From Bradyrhizobium sp. CCGUVB1N3 (lineage in GTDB: Bacteria; Pseudomonadota; Alphaproteobacteria; Rhizobiales; Xanthobacteraceae): a stretch of DNA of 64,000 nucleotides. The first letter of the stretch is position 1. Each line of letters opens with the position of its first letter. Below, piece by piece: positions 19,337 to 28,418 of the stretch. The notes beneath the pieces were generated by a model. The model searched no databases, had not been told where the DNA came from, and worked only from the letters and a program-made list of their open reading frames with translations. Made by a program: the position numbers and the translations under genes. Location of the stretch: positions 9,241,501 through 9,305,500 of the forward strand of contig NZ_JANADR010000001.1 of the NCBI RefSeq assembly GCF_024199925.1, written 5' to 3'.

Positions 19337-20104
19337 ATGAAAGCGATCATTCTCGCCGGTGGATTGGGGACCCGGATCAGCGAAGAGTCCCACCTCAAGC
19401 CAAAGCCGATGATTGAAATCGGCGGTAAGCCAATTCTCTGGCACATCATGAAGATGTATTCGGGGCACGGAATCGATGATTTCGTGATCTGTCTTGGCTA
19501 CAAGGGCTACGTCATCAAGGAGTATTTCTCCAACTACTTCCTGCACACGTCCGACGTTACGTTCAGCATGCGCGAAAATAGCATGGAGATTCATCAAAAG
19601 TTCGCCGAGCCTTGGCGCGTGACGCTGGTTGATACCGGCGAACTCACCATGACCGGTGGTCGGCTGAAGCGGGTCGCGCCGTATCTCGGCAACGAGTCGT
19701 TCTGCTTTACCTACGGCGATGGTGTGGCGGACATAGATATCTCGGCGCTCATCGCCAAGCACCGTGAGGCCGGGCGGCTGGCGACGGTGACTGCGATCCA
19801 GCCACCCGGCCGCTACGGTGCGCTGCACATCGAAAACGAGATGGTTCACCATTTCCAAGAAAAACCGGCTGGCGACGGCGCCTGGATCAACGGCGGTTTT
19901 TTCGTGCTCGAGCCCGGTGTGCTTTCCTATCTCGACGGTGACAACACTGTATGGGAACAACAGCCCCTGCAGCGGCTGGCTGCCGAGGGCCAATTGTCCG
20001 CCTATCGACACAGCGGCTTCTGGCAGGCGATGGACACGCTTCGCGACAAAAATCATCTCGAGGAATTGTGGTCGTCAGGAAAGGCGCCCTGGAAGATTTG
20101 GTGA
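19337..20104 (+). CDS. rfbF: Glucose-1-phosphate cytidylyltransferase
   Basis: The 255-residue protein has the pyrophosphorylase start [14 protein letters not shown] followed by [20 protein letters not shown]. The ESHLKPKPM wording separates cytidylyltransferases (RfbF/DdhA) from Rml[10 protein letters not shown] carries the metal-binding Asp, and [14 protein letters not shown] is the product-binding segment. It joins CTP and glucose-1-phosphate into CDP-glucose, the first step of 3,6-dideoxy and branched CDP-sugar pathways. It opens a seven-gene run with 1-4 base overlaps. The dyad at 19258 lies in its leader. Confidence 0.95.
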   Translation: MKAIILAGGLGTRISEESHLKPKPMIEIGGKPILWHIMKMYSGHGIDDFVICLGYKGYVIKEYFSNYFLHTSDVTFSMRENSMEIHQKFAEPWRVTLVDTGELTMTGGRLKRVAPYLGNESFCFTYGDGVADIDISALIAKHREAGRLATVTAIQPPGRYGALHIENEMVHHFQEKPAGDGAWINGGFFVLEPGVLSYLDGDNTVWEQQPLQRLAAEGQLSAYRHSGFWQAMDTLRDKNHLEELWSSGKAPWKIW

Positions 20105-21189
20105 TGATGTTCGGCGATATCTACAACGGCCGCCATGTGCTGGTTACTGGACACACCGGCTTCAAGGGAAGCTGGCTGACCCTTTGGCTCAAGGAACTGG
20201 GCGCAAAGGTCACGGGAATCGCACTTCCGCCGGAGACCGATCCCCACCACTTCGGCCAACTGAACCTCGATATCGAGTCGCACTTCATCGATATTCGCGA
20301 TCAGAGACCGCTACGCGATCAGATACGGGAGTCTGATCCGGAGGTCGTGTTCCACATGGCGGCTCAGCCACTGGTGCGCCGCTCCTACCACGCGCCCCTC
20401 GAGACTTGGGCCACCAATGTCATGGGGACCGCAAATGTGCTCGACGCATGTCGTGAGGCCAGGCGCCTAACCGCGATCATCGTCGTGACGACCGATAAGT
20501 GTTACGAGAACAACGAGTGGGTATGGGGGTATCGAGAGACCGATCGTCTAGGAGGGCATGATCCCTACAGCGCGTCCAAGGCCGGGTGCGAACTGGTTGC
20601 CGCAAGCTACAGGAAATCGTTCTTCAACTCGCCTGACGCGCCACTGCTGGCCACGGCGCGCGCTGGCAATGTGATCGGCGGTGGCGACTGGTCGGAAGAT
20701 CGTCTGATTCCGGACTTGGTGCGTGCGATCCAGCACGGTAGGCCCGTGGAGATCAGATCGCCAACGGCAACGCGACCCTGGCAGCATGTGCTCGAATGCC
20801 TATCGGGTTATCTCATGCTCGGACAGCAATTGGTCGGACGCGATTCCACGTTTGCCGAGGCCTGGAATTTCGGGCCCGATCGGGAAGGCAACCGCCAAGT
20901 TCGGCAGGTCCTCGACACGATCAAGCGGCAATGGCCGGCCGCGGAATGGTATCACCCCGGCCAGGCTCAAGCGCACGAAGCGCAGCTGCTCCAGGTCGAT
21001 AGCGACAAGGCCCGTCAGCGAATGCAATGGCAGCCAGTGTGGACCTTCGACGAAGGTGTAGGTGCCACTGCCGAATGGTATCAAGCCTGGCTCGAACGAG
21101 GCGAGGTCGTCAGCCGTGCGCAACTCGCGCGCTATGTGGCACGCGCTAACGCGCGGAAGCTGGCGTGGGCCGAGGGGGAGGCTTCATGA
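20104..21189 (+). CDS. rfbG: CDP-glucose 4,6-dehydratase
   Basis: The ATG at 20104 overlaps the rfbF stop by one base and gives 361 residues, the usual family length; longer upstream starts would lie inside rfbF. The protein shows GHTGFKGSWLTLWL (NAD binding), TTDKCYENNEW, the catalytic YSASKAGCE (Tyr-x-x-x-Lys) and the RfbG signature ARAGNVIGGGDWSEDRLIPD. It converts CDP-glucose to CDP-4-keto-6-deoxyglucose with bound NAD. No RfbH (CDP-4-keto-6-deoxyglucose 3-dehydratase) gene is found in the window, so a 3,6-dideoxy sugar is not the expected product. Confidence 0.95.
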   Translation: MMFGDIYNGRHVLVTGHTGFKGSWLTLWLKELGAKVTGIALPPETDPHHFGQLNLDIESHFIDIRDQRPLRDQIRESDPEVVFHMAAQPLVRRSYHAPLETWATNVMGTANVLDACREARRLTAIIVVTTDKCYENNEWVWGYRETDRLGGHDPYSASKAGCELVAASYRKSFFNSPDAPLLATARAGNVIGGGDWSEDRLIPDLVRAIQHGRPVEIRSPTATRPWQHVLECLSGYLMLGQQLVGRDSTFAEAWNFGPDREGNRQVRQVLDTIKRQWPAAEWYHPGQAQAHEAQLLQVDSDKARQRMQWQPVWTFDEGVGATAEWYQAWLERGEVVSRAQLARYVARANARKLAWAEGEAS

Positions 21190-21737
21190 AGCTCGAGCAG
21201 ACCGGCATCGAGGGTGTCTGGGTTGCCGAGAGCATGGCCAACCAAGACCAGCGCGGGAGGTTTTCAAGACTGTTCTGCTCGCGCGAGCAACAGGACATCA
21301 TCGGATCGCGATCGATCGTTCAGATAAATCACTCCGTCACCCGAAGCGTGGGCGCGCTCAGGGGGCTGCATTTTCAATTCCCGCCACATGCGGAAATGAA
21401 GATTGTCCGCTGCCTTAGGGGGCGCGTGTTCGACGTGGCTGTCGATTTGCGCAAGGGGTCGGCAACGTTCCGAAAGTGGACGTCGCTGGAACTCACGCCA
21501 GAAAATCGCCGGGCCCTGGTTATCCCCGAAGGATGTGCCCATGGCTTCCAGGTGCTAGAGCCGGATTCCGAACTACTTTATCTGCATACCGCGTTTTACG
21601 CCCCTAAAGCAGAAGGCGGAGTTCGTTTCGATGATCCGATGATCGGCGTGGCGTGGCCACTGACACCGACCGACCTGTCCGAGAGGGACCTCCATCATCC
21701 GCTTCTCGACAAGAATTTCGAAGGAATAGTGGTATGA
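21186..21737 (+). CDS. rfbC: RmlC-type 3,5-epimerase acting on a CDP- or dTDP-4-keto-6-deoxy sugar
   Basis: The ATG at 21186 sits in an ATGA overlap with rfbG and gives 183 residues, normal for RmlC; an in-frame start at 21165 lies within rfbG. The cupin shows GALRGLHFQ (catalytic His) and IPEGCAHGF, then YLHTAFYAPKAEGGVRFDDP. Clustering with RfbF/RfbG suggests a CDP-linked rather than dTDP-linked substrate, since no RmlA or RmlB gene is present. Compare NovW in noviose biosynthesis, an RmlC relative that epimerises only one position. Confidence 0.88.
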   Translation: MKLEQTGIEGVWVAESMANQDQRGRFSRLFCSREQQDIIGSRSIVQINHSVTRSVGALRGLHFQFPPHAEMKIVRCLRGRVFDVAVDLRKGSATFRKWTSLELTPENRRALVIPEGCAHGFQVLEPDSELLYLHTAFYAPKAEGGVRFDDPMIGVAWPLTPTDLSERDLHHPLLDKNFEGIVV

Positions 21738-22960
21738 AATGTCGTCATTGCCATCATGAACTCGAACACGTCTTTCTCGATCTCGGTCACGCTCCTCCGT
21801 CGAACGCCTATCTCTCGGCGAGCCAGTTGCGAGCGCCGGAGACGACGTTCCCGCTGCGGCTCTACGTCTGCGACAAATGCTGGTTGGTCCAGACGGAGGA
21901 CTACGCGGCGGCCGATGAATTGTTTTCTCGCGACTATGCGTATTTCTCCTCGACCTCGCGCAGTTGGTTGCAGCACGCGGCGCGTTATGTGGAGAGGATC
22001 GCTGAAATCCTAAAGCTGAACCGCGACAGTTTCGTGATCGAGGTCGCCTCCAATGACGGCTACCTGCTGAAGAACTTCGTCGCGGCCGGCATTCCATGCC
22101 TCGGTGTCGAGCCCACCAGCAGCACCGCTGACGCAGCGGAAAAGATTGGCGTTCCGGTGCTGCGCAAGTTCTTCGGCGTGGCGACCGCGACGGAGCTGGC
22201 GGAAGCGGGCAAGCGCGCCGACCTGATATGCGGTAACAATGTCTACGCGCACGTACCTGATATCAACGACTTCACGGATGGCCTTCGGATCGCGCTCAAA
22301 CAGGGCGGTACCATCAACCTCGAGTTTCCCCATCTGATGAACCTGATCAGGTTCAACCAATTCGATACGGTCTATCATGAGCATTTTTCTTATCTCTCCC
22401 TGACCGCCGTCGTTGGCATATTTGCAAAGGCGGGGCTGCGCATTTTCGATCTGGAGGAACTGCCGACCCACGGCGGGAGCCTGCGCATTTACGGATGCCA
22501 CGAAAGCGACCCGCGGAAGATGCGGTCCGTTGTGATGGATATGCTGGAGAAAGAGAATGCTTATGGCTTGCGTGACCTGGCCATTTACAAGGGATTTCAG
22601 CAGAAGGCGGACAAGGTCAAAGATGATTTTGTTGAATTCTTGATTGCCCAAAAGCGCGCAGGTAAATCGGTCGCGGCGTATGGTGCTGCTGCGAAGGGAA
22701 ATACGCTGATGAACTATGCGGGGGTCAAACCCGACCTCGTGAGCTTCGTCTGCGATGCCGCGATCTCAAAACAAGGCAGCTATATGCCGGGCAATCATCT
22801 GGCCATTCTGCCGCCGTCCGAACTTGCAAAGTTCAAGCCCGATTGGGTTGTCATCTTCCCCTGGAACATTGCCGAAGAGGTGGTCCAGCAACAGCAGCCG
22901 CTTTTAGGGTCGGGCAGCAAATTCGTCATCGCCGTTCCGGAACTCAAGGTTCTGCCGTGA
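21734..22960 (+). CDS. Sugar C-methyltransferase (NovU/TylC3 type) with N-terminal zinc site
   Basis: The ATG at 21734 overlaps the rfbC stop. The 408-residue protein starts with a zinc-ribbon pair CRHC and CDKC in the first 55 residues. The class I SAM fold follows (VIEVASNDGYLL, LGVEPTSSTADAAEKIGVP), then the catalytic TVYHEHFSYLS region and the C-terminal sugar-binding part with AAYGAAAKGNTLMNY. These features define the nucleotide-sugar C-methyltransferases such as TylC3 (C3) and NovU (C5). Here it should methylate a carbon beside the keto group of the CDP-6-deoxy-4-hexulose made by RfbF/RfbG. The position of methylation cannot be read from the sequence. Confidence 0.85.
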   Translation: MKCRHCHHELEHVFLDLGHAPPSNAYLSASQLRAPETTFPLRLYVCDKCWLVQTEDYAAADELFSRDYAYFSSTSRSWLQHAARYVERIAEILKLNRDSFVIEVASNDGYLLKNFVAAGIPCLGVEPTSSTADAAEKIGVPVLRKFFGVATATELAEAGKRADLICGNNVYAHVPDINDFTDGLRIALKQGGTINLEFPHLMNLIRFNQFDTVYHEHFSYLSLTAVVGIFAKAGLRIFDLEELPTHGGSLRIYGCHESDPRKMRSVVMDMLEKENAYGLRDLAIYKGFQQKADKVKDDFVEFLIAQKRAGKSVAAYGAAAKGNTLMNYAGVKPDLVSFVCDAAISKQGSYMPGNHLAILPPSELAKFKPDWVVIFPWNIAEEVVQQQQPLLGSGSKFVIAVPELKVLP

Positions 22961-23811
22961 AGGTTCTGGTGACGGGTGCGACGGGGTTTGTAGGGCGGCA
23001 CGTCATCAGCGCGCTGCTCGCCAAAGGTCATTCCGTCACCGCCGTCGCCCGCGATGCTGACAAAGCGCGATTGATGCCGTGGTTTACGCAGGTCCACTTT
23101 ATCTCCTGCGACCTTCACGGCGACTTCCGACCACTAGTTTCTGGGGATGTTCGGCCCGATGCGCTGATCCATCTGGCTTGGCCCGGTCTACCGAACTATC
23201 GCGACTTCTTTCACCTCGGCCGCAATCTCCCCGCTGACTTGGCGTTTCTGGAAGCAGCCGTGGATGCGGGTGTGTCGCAAATTATGGTGGCGGGCACCTG
23301 TCTTGAATATGGCATGCAGTACGGGCCACTGACCGAACAAGCCGCAACCGCGCCGATCACGGCGTATGGCTTTGCCAAGGACTCTCTGCGGAAATCTCTG
23401 CAGTTCTTACAGCAGCAAAAGCCGTTCACCCTGCAATGGATGCGGCTGTTCTACATGTATGGCGAGGGACAAAACCCAAACAGCCTACTCGCGCACCTCG
23501 ATCGCGCAATTGATGGAAGCGCGCTGTTTTTCAATATGTCCGGAGGCGATCAGCTCCGCGATTATTTGCCAATCAATGCTGTGGCTGAAAATTTCGTGTT
23601 GGCTCTTGAGATGCCATTGGCCTGCAATGGTGTTATTAACTGCTGCAGTGGAACGCCAATCTCGGTGTTGGATCTGGTGTCGCAGCATCGGCGCTTGCGA
23701 TCAAGTCAGATTGAACTCCGCCGCGGTCACTTCCCCTATCCCGATTACGAGCCGATGGCGTTCTGGGGCGTGCCGTCCAAGCTCAACGCGCTGAAGGCGC
23801 GGTCGCGGTGA
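22957..23811 (+). CDS. NAD(P)-dependent sugar reductase (extended SDR), likely 4-ketoreductase
   Basis: The GTG at 22957 lies in the GTGA overlap with the methyltransferase stop, giving 284 residues; longer frames read back into that gene. The Rossmann motif is TGATGFVG, the catalytic residues are in YGFAKDSLR, and VAGTCLEYG supplies the usual serine/threonine region. It is likely the last step of the pathway, reducing the C4 keto group to give a finished C-methyl sugar, as NovS does in noviose synthesis. Epimerase activity is an alternative. Confidence 0.72.
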   Translation: MKVLVTGATGFVGRHVISALLAKGHSVTAVARDADKARLMPWFTQVHFISCDLHGDFRPLVSGDVRPDALIHLAWPGLPNYRDFFHLGRNLPADLAFLEAAVDAGVSQIMVAGTCLEYGMQYGPLTEQAATAPITAYGFAKDSLRKSLQFLQQQKPFTLQWMRLFYMYGEGQNPNSLLAHLDRAIDGSALFFNMSGGDQLRDYLPINAVAENFVLALEMPLACNGVINCCSGTPISVLDLVSQHRRLRSSQIELRRGHFPYPDYEPMAFWGVPSKLNALKARSR

Positions 23812-25181
23812 CTGTTCCGGGGGGGCAGGTCTTGTCATCCAGAGTATCCGATGCTCCGCGGGCGGACCAAGATTTCGTCAGTTTCGATGGTCGTATCCGT
23901 GCCCGGGGGCAGCTACAGCAGCCCGATCGCTATCGCTATTGGCGAAGCGATCTGAGCGAAGCACCGCGCATTTCGCGCGGCTCCGGACTTTCTTATGCAG
24001 CAGCAAGCTTCCTGCAAGATGGATTGTCGGTCTCGCACCGTTCTTTCGATCGTGTGACGGATTTCGATTCCGCGCGCCATGTCGTTGAGGTCGAGGCGGG
24101 CATCTCGCTCTTTGCACTGCACCGCTTCCTGTCCGCGCACCGGCTCTATCTGCCGATTCAGCCGGGGCACGGCCGAATTTCTGTGGGAGGATGTATTGCC
24201 GCCGATGTCCACGGCAAGAGCCAGAGTCGCGATGGCACGTTTATCAACCAGCTCGAGTCGATTACCTTGTTCCATCCGTCCCACGGGATGCTCGAGCTAT
24301 CTCCGCTGAAAGATCCGGACCTGTTTCGGCTGACCTGCGGTGGTTACGGACTTACAGGACACATCATCCGGGCACGGCTTCGCGCCTCACCGGCGCCGGC
24401 GACTTGGGTCCAAATGCGAGCCGTGCCGTTTGCTCGTGCCGCAGAAGGATTCGATCGCCTTCGGCTCGCCGCGCGCGACGCTGATTTTGCCTATACATGG
24501 CACGATATGGCGTCATCGAAGGCCAGTTTTGGAAGCGGCTATTTGTTTGAGGGCAGATTCGTCGACAAGGGCGCATCGGCTGTGCCGGACGAAGAACCGC
24601 CGGTGCTGTCATCCGAAAGCCGCGGTCGCTGGCCAGTTTCCTTGATCAGTGCGATCGCAGCCCGCGGCCTTAACCTGGAGTTTCGACGGCGGCAAAAGTC
24701 TACTTTGCAAGGTCAGGTCATCTCCTTGCAGGATGCGCTTTTTCCAGCTCACAAAACGCAGCTATATTTTCAACTCTTCGGTGCCGCGGGCTTTCGGGAG
24801 TATCAGGCGATCCTCCCTGACGAGGCAATTGAGGACTATGTCGAATCAGTCCGAACCTACGTCCGTGAGCGGCCTCTGCCGATCACATTGTCATCGGCAA
24901 AGGCATTCGCAGGAACGCGGGAGTTGCTCCGCTTTACCGGGACAGGCATTTGCCTCGCCTTGAATGTGCCAGCCGGTGCAGCCGCCGATCGGTTGATGGC
25001 TTTTCTCGACGAGCGAGTCATTGCGCTTGGCGGCCTGCCCAATATCATTAAGGATTCGCGCTTGCCCCGCGCTGTGGTCGACGCCTGCTATCCCGAAGCC
25101 GATCGATTCCGCAGCACGCTCCATGCCTTCGACTCTAAGCGCCTGTTTCGTTCCACCCTGTCCGAAAGGTTGGGCCTGTGA
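23808..25181 (+). CDS. DprE1-like FAD-dependent oxidase of a polyprenyl-phosphate sugar
   Basis: The GTG start lies in a GTGA overlap with the upstream reductase; 457 residues. The FAD-binding type 4 domain has PRISRGSGLSYA and PIQPGHGRISVGGCIAADVHGKS, which matches DprE1/Rv3790 in the glycine-rich phosphate-binding loop and the conserved DVHGK. DprE1 oxidises C2 of decaprenyl-phospho-ribose, and DprE2 then reduces it to arabinose. The next gene is a DprE2-like SDR. In Azorhizobium, NoeO/NoeP homologues act on Nod-factor arabinose. No UbiA-type phosphoribosyltransferase gene is seen here, so the substrate may be the lipid-linked sugar made by the GtrB-like protein. Confidence 0.8.
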   Translation: MTVPGGQVLSSRVSDAPRADQDFVSFDGRIRARGQLQQPDRYRYWRSDLSEAPRISRGSGLSYAAASFLQDGLSVSHRSFDRVTDFDSARHVVEVEAGISLFALHRFLSAHRLYLPIQPGHGRISVGGCIAADVHGKSQSRDGTFINQLESITLFHPSHGMLELSPLKDPDLFRLTCGGYGLTGHIIRARLRASPAPATWVQMRAVPFARAAEGFDRLRLAARDADFAYTWHDMASSKASFGSGYLFEGRFVDKGASAVPDEEPPVLSSESRGRWPVSLISAIAARGLNLEFRRRQKSTLQGQVISLQDALFPAHKTQLYFQLFGAAGFREYQAILPDEAIEDYVESVRTYVRERPLPITLSSAKAFAGTRELLRFTGTGICLALNVPAGAAADRLMAFLDERVIALGGLPNIIKDSRLPRAVVDACYPEADRFRSTLHAFDSKRLFRSTLSERLGL

Positions 25182-25912
25182 GGGCACTGGTAGTTGGAGC
25201 ATCCGCGGGTGTAGGACGGGCGCTCTGTGACGCACTTGCAATGCGTGGTACGGCATTGCTTTTGGTGGCAACCGATGCGCAGGATCTCGATGCGCTCGCC
25301 GCCCACCTTCGATTGGTTCACGGCGTAGAGGTGCAAACGGTCGCCACCAATGCCAGCGTTCCGCCGGATTGTGTGGACAGGATTGCGGCGGCCGCTTCGC
25401 AGTTCGGTGAGATCAACGAGCTCTATTTTCCGATTGGAGCATCGCGTCGAGACGACGTCGGATTTCTGGATACGGAGGACACGCTGAGGATCGTGAATTC
25501 CAACCTGACCGTCGTGATGGTGGTTACAGCGTACTTTTTGCCACGGCTTTTGCAACAGAAGCAGGCGCGCATTGTCGGTTTCGGTTCGATCGCCGCCAGT
25601 CGCGGCAGGAAGGCTAATGTAGTTTATTCCGCCGCAAAGCGGGGGTTGGAGAGCTACTTTGAAAGTCTACGCCATCTTACCGTTGGCACCGGCTTGCTGG
25701 TCCAGTTCGTTCGGCTCGGCTACGTCGAAACTCAACAATCGTTTGGCCAGCGTCTCTTGTTCCCCACCGTTTCGCCTGCACAAGTCGCAAATTATGTAAT
25801 TGGGAACGCTCGCAACGACTTTGGAGCGCGCTTTTTTCCAGGGTTTTGGGCGGGAATAGCTTTCGTCATTTCACGTCTCCCCTGGTTTATATTCAAGAAG
25901 CTGAATTTCTGA
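25178..25912 (+). CDS. DprE2-like short-chain reductase, partner of the DprE1-like oxidase
   Basis: The 244-residue SDR starts at GTG in a GTGA overlap. It has the N-terminal cofactor motif VVGASAGVGRAL, an NSNLTVV-type segment, catalytic serine in GFGSIAASRG and the YSAAKRGLE motif (Tyr-x-x-x-Lys). The C-terminus is hydrophobic (FFPGFWAGIAFVISRLPWFIFKKLNF) and could anchor it to the inner membrane, as expected for an enzyme on a polyprenyl-linked substrate. The pair structure suggests C2 epimerisation through a keto intermediate. Confidence 0.8.
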   Translation: MRALVVGASAGVGRALCDALAMRGTALLLVATDAQDLDALAAHLRLVHGVEVQTVATNASVPPDCVDRIAAAASQFGEINELYFPIGASRRDDVGFLDTEDTLRIVNSNLTVVMVVTAYFLPRLLQQKQARIVGFGSIAASRGRKANVVYSAAKRGLESYFESLRHLTVGTGLLVQFVRLGYVETQQSFGQRLLFPTVSPAQVANYVIGNARNDFGARFFPGFWAGIAFVISRLPWFIFKKLNF

Positions 25913-26243
25913 GGGACAAGCGGCAGCTACGTTATATCGCCTCAGTCCTCCTGCGGACCTGGCGTCCATTCCTCAGCGCCCGCTCCGCGGCGGCCCCCGA
26001 CGGCCACATCTTCGCGGGCAACTCTCATTTAAAGCGGTGCTTTTCGTCGTGTTCCAGATCGGGCACCGTGCTCGGCTCGCACCCCCGTTATGCAGGGACA
26101 ATGATGGGGCAAAACGGCCGTCCGCGCGGAGCGTCCCCGGTGGACGGCTACGCCACACTTGGTAGCGCAGATACAAATCTATCATCGATTGCATTCACGG
26201 GGTTCGCAGTTATAAGCGGGTGGATCGCGGTCAGGAGCTTTGT
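25913..26243. other. Intergenic region with no gene seen
   Basis: These 331 bases separate the seven-gene sugar run from the next membrane protein. No open frame has family features and no clear hairpin with a T-run is seen. A strong AGGAG ribosome binding site at 26233-26237 ends the region. Confidence 0.4.
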
Positions 26244-28157
26244 GTGATTGGTAGGGTGACAGCGGGTCTACTCGCTTCTGGATTGGTGGTCCTGTGCGTG
26301 GTCGGCCTTCCGCCCTGGCCACCGTTTAATCACTTGCTCGGCAATCTCGGGGATCTCTCTGACGATCTCGCCTTCGCGATGGCGCAGCCGGCGCTCCTGC
26401 GGCAGGGGGCGCAGTGGGGGCCTGAGGTTGTCTTCACTTACGGCCCGCTCGGCCTGCTGGCCTCGTTTCCGATCTATCCGGAGCACGTCAAGCCGCTGCT
26501 CGCCTTCCACGCCGCTTTCGCTGGCGTGACGGCTGCGCTCCTGATCGCCGTGGTGTGGCGCAGTTTCGATCGCGCCTGGTCCCGCGCGCTTGGCCTCTTG
26601 CTCGCGCTCGCAAACGCCTACGTCTGGGCGATCGGCTGGACGGAGGCGCTGTGGATCGCGCCGGCGCTGTGTGTGGGCGTTATTTCCCTTTCCGGCGAGC
26701 GGCCATCGCGTTGGCTCACGGTGCTGCTCTATGCAGCGACCGCGCTCCTCGGTGCGGCAGCACTCGTCAAATTCAGCCTGACCGCCATCTATGTCGGCGT
26801 CTTCGGGCTGATCGGTTTGCGGGACGTCCGCCAGAGGAAGGTGCCGGCACTGAGCCTGTTTTTCGCCGCGAGCGTTCTGGGCTGCTGGCTGCTCGCCGGG
26901 CAGCAGATCGGCAACCTGGCCGTGTGGCTGCAGGCATCGGCGGATCTGTCGGGCGGCTACAGCGACGCCATGTCGAAGGGGTTTTGGCAACCCTACGGGC
27001 CCGCGACGGTGGCGGTGACGTACCTGGCCGCAGCCGGGCTCGTCGCCGTCGGCCTGCTCTCGCGCGGGCCGCTCTTCGACCGCCTGCTGCTGACGGTGCT
27101 CGCCGCCGGCGTCTCGCTCGTCAATCTCAAGCATACGTTCGGCGGCAATCAGATCGAGCAGTCCGTGATCATGGTCGCGCTCGCGGCAACGCTGATCGGA
27201 TTTGTCGGCTCGGCCTGGTCGCGCGCCGCGGCGGCGCTGTCGATCGGCGCCTGCTGCCTGGTGCTGTCCTGGACCAACTTCCAGCCGCAGCACCTGGCGC
27301 TCGGCCTCGGCTGGATGCGCGATCACGCGGCGTCGATGGTTGCCGCGCTGAGCGGCAACTACGACTACGCCGCCACGGGCGGCGAACGCCTGCGCGCGCA
27401 GATCCGCCATCTCGCCGATTTGCCGGAAGGCCTCACCGGGACGGCCGACATCTACCCGCGCAAGACCGGCGTCGTGCTCGCCGAGCCCGGCCTGACCTAT
27501 GACCCGCGGCCGGCCTACCTCTCGCTCAACGCACACACGGAGAAGCTGTCCGAGCAGAACGCCGCCTTCCTGCGCTCCGAGCGGGCGCCACGCTTCATCC
27601 TGTTCGAGATGCGGCCGGAGGAGCACGTCAACGACCGCTACCCGTCAACCGACGACGGTCGCTCCTGGCCGGAGATCTGGTCGCGCTATCGTCTGACATC
27701 GAGCGGGCGATTCCTGGTCTATGAGCGGCGGCCGGCGCCGCTGTCGTTCTCGCGGCGGCCCATCAGGAGCGGGCGGTTCGCCTTCGACCAGGTCGTCGAG
27801 ATCGATCCGGGCCTGCGCACCTGGGCAACCATCGACGTTCGGCCCACGTTGCTGGGGCGGCTGGTCGGCGCGCTCTACAAGGCCCCGCAGGTGATGCTCA
27901 ACATCGTCTATGACGACGGCCTGCCGGTCAGCTACCAGATCGTGCCCGCGCTCGGCCGGGCGGGCTTCCTGCTCTCGCCCTCGATCACGACGACCGAGGA
28001 ATTCGCAGGGATCTCCGGCCGGCGCGTTAAGACGATCCGGATGAGTGTCGAGGGAGGCCAGAGTTGGTTCTACGAGCGGGACTTCGGGCTCGAGCTGTCG
28101 GAGTTGCAGATTCCGGATGAGTCGAAGACGCAGGCGCAAGCGGGCCCGGATCACTAA
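26244..28157 (+). CDS. Polytopic GT-C-like membrane protein
   Basis: The GTG at 26244 was chosen because AGGAG lies six bases before it; a GTG at 26220 would also fit. The 637-residue product has about eleven membrane segments. The first outer loop contains GDLSDDLAFAMAQPALLRQG, with a paired acidic motif, then WGPEVVFTYGPLGLL. The C-terminal third is soluble (YPSTDDGRSWPEIWSRY, FYERDFGLELSELQIPD). The layout is that of membrane glycosyltransferases of the GT-C class, but no family was identified with certainty. It might transfer a polyprenyl-linked sugar produced by the DprE-like pair. Confidence 0.55.
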   Translation: MIGRVTAGLLASGLVVLCVVGLPPWPPFNHLLGNLGDLSDDLAFAMAQPALLRQGAQWGPEVVFTYGPLGLLASFPIYPEHVKPLLAFHAAFAGVTAALLIAVVWRSFDRAWSRALGLLLALANAYVWAIGWTEALWIAPALCVGVISLSGERPSRWLTVLLYAATALLGAAALVKFSLTAIYVGVFGLIGLRDVRQRKVPALSLFFAASVLGCWLLAGQQIGNLAVWLQASADLSGGYSDAMSKGFWQPYGPATVAVTYLAAAGLVAVGLLSRGPLFDRLLLTVLAAGVSLVNLKHTFGGNQIEQSVIMVALAATLIGFVGSAWSRAAAALSIGACCLVLSWTNFQPQHLALGLGWMRDHAASMVAALSGNYDYAATGGERLRAQIRHLADLPEGLTGTADIYPRKTGVVLAEPGLTYDPRPAYLSLNAHTEKLSEQNAAFLRSERAPRFILFEMRPEEHVNDRYPSTDDGRSWPEIWSRYRLTSSGRFLVYERRPAPLSFSRRPIRSGRFAFDQVVEIDPGLRTWATIDVRPTLLGRLVGALYKAPQVMLNIVYDDGLPVSYQIVPALGRAGFLLSPSITTTEEFAGISGRRVKTIRMSVEGGQSWFYERDFGLELSELQIPDESKTQAQAGPDH

Positions 28158-28247
28158 GCGGGGGCTTCAGTCCCGCGTCTTACCTTAACGGATTGACCTA
28201 GGTCGCTTTGCCTCCTACGGAGGCGGTTGCCTTTAAGTAGTGACGAG

Positions 28248-28394
28248 TAGACGAAATGAAAATTGTCTCGATGCGCCAGTAACTGCGCAATCTCAAAATG
28301 CTGGACGGTGGTGGCGCCATCAGGAGTGTCTATGACCGCTTCTCCGGACGTATCATCGTGAATGATTGTCAATACGGAACCCAAATCATTGTCG
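28248..28394 (-). pseudogene. Detached copy of the serralysin-like protein's C-terminal tail
   Basis: On the minus strand this stretch reads DLGSVLTIIHDDTSGEAVI, then IAQLLAH and NFHFV. It matches the last about 45 residues of the large secreted protein ending at 29981 (DLGSVLAITHDDTSGETVI, IAQLLAH, NFHFV). The intact gene's stop TAG after NFHFV is TAC here, so the frame runs on for 31 residues. A five-residue insert interrupts the match, and no upstream domain is present. It lies in the same direction as the intact copy, bracketing the membrane gene at 28419-29735, and so marks a duplication or partial loss. Confidence 0.8.
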
Positions 28395-28418
28395 CCCCGC
28401 TCAGGAAACTTGAATTCG

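Noticed and set aside
26268..27626. A 452-codon open frame on the minus strand under the membrane protein gene
   Set aside because: Its product is rich in Arg, Glu, Gln and Gly with no motif; it mirrors the third-position GC bias of the real gene on the plus strand.
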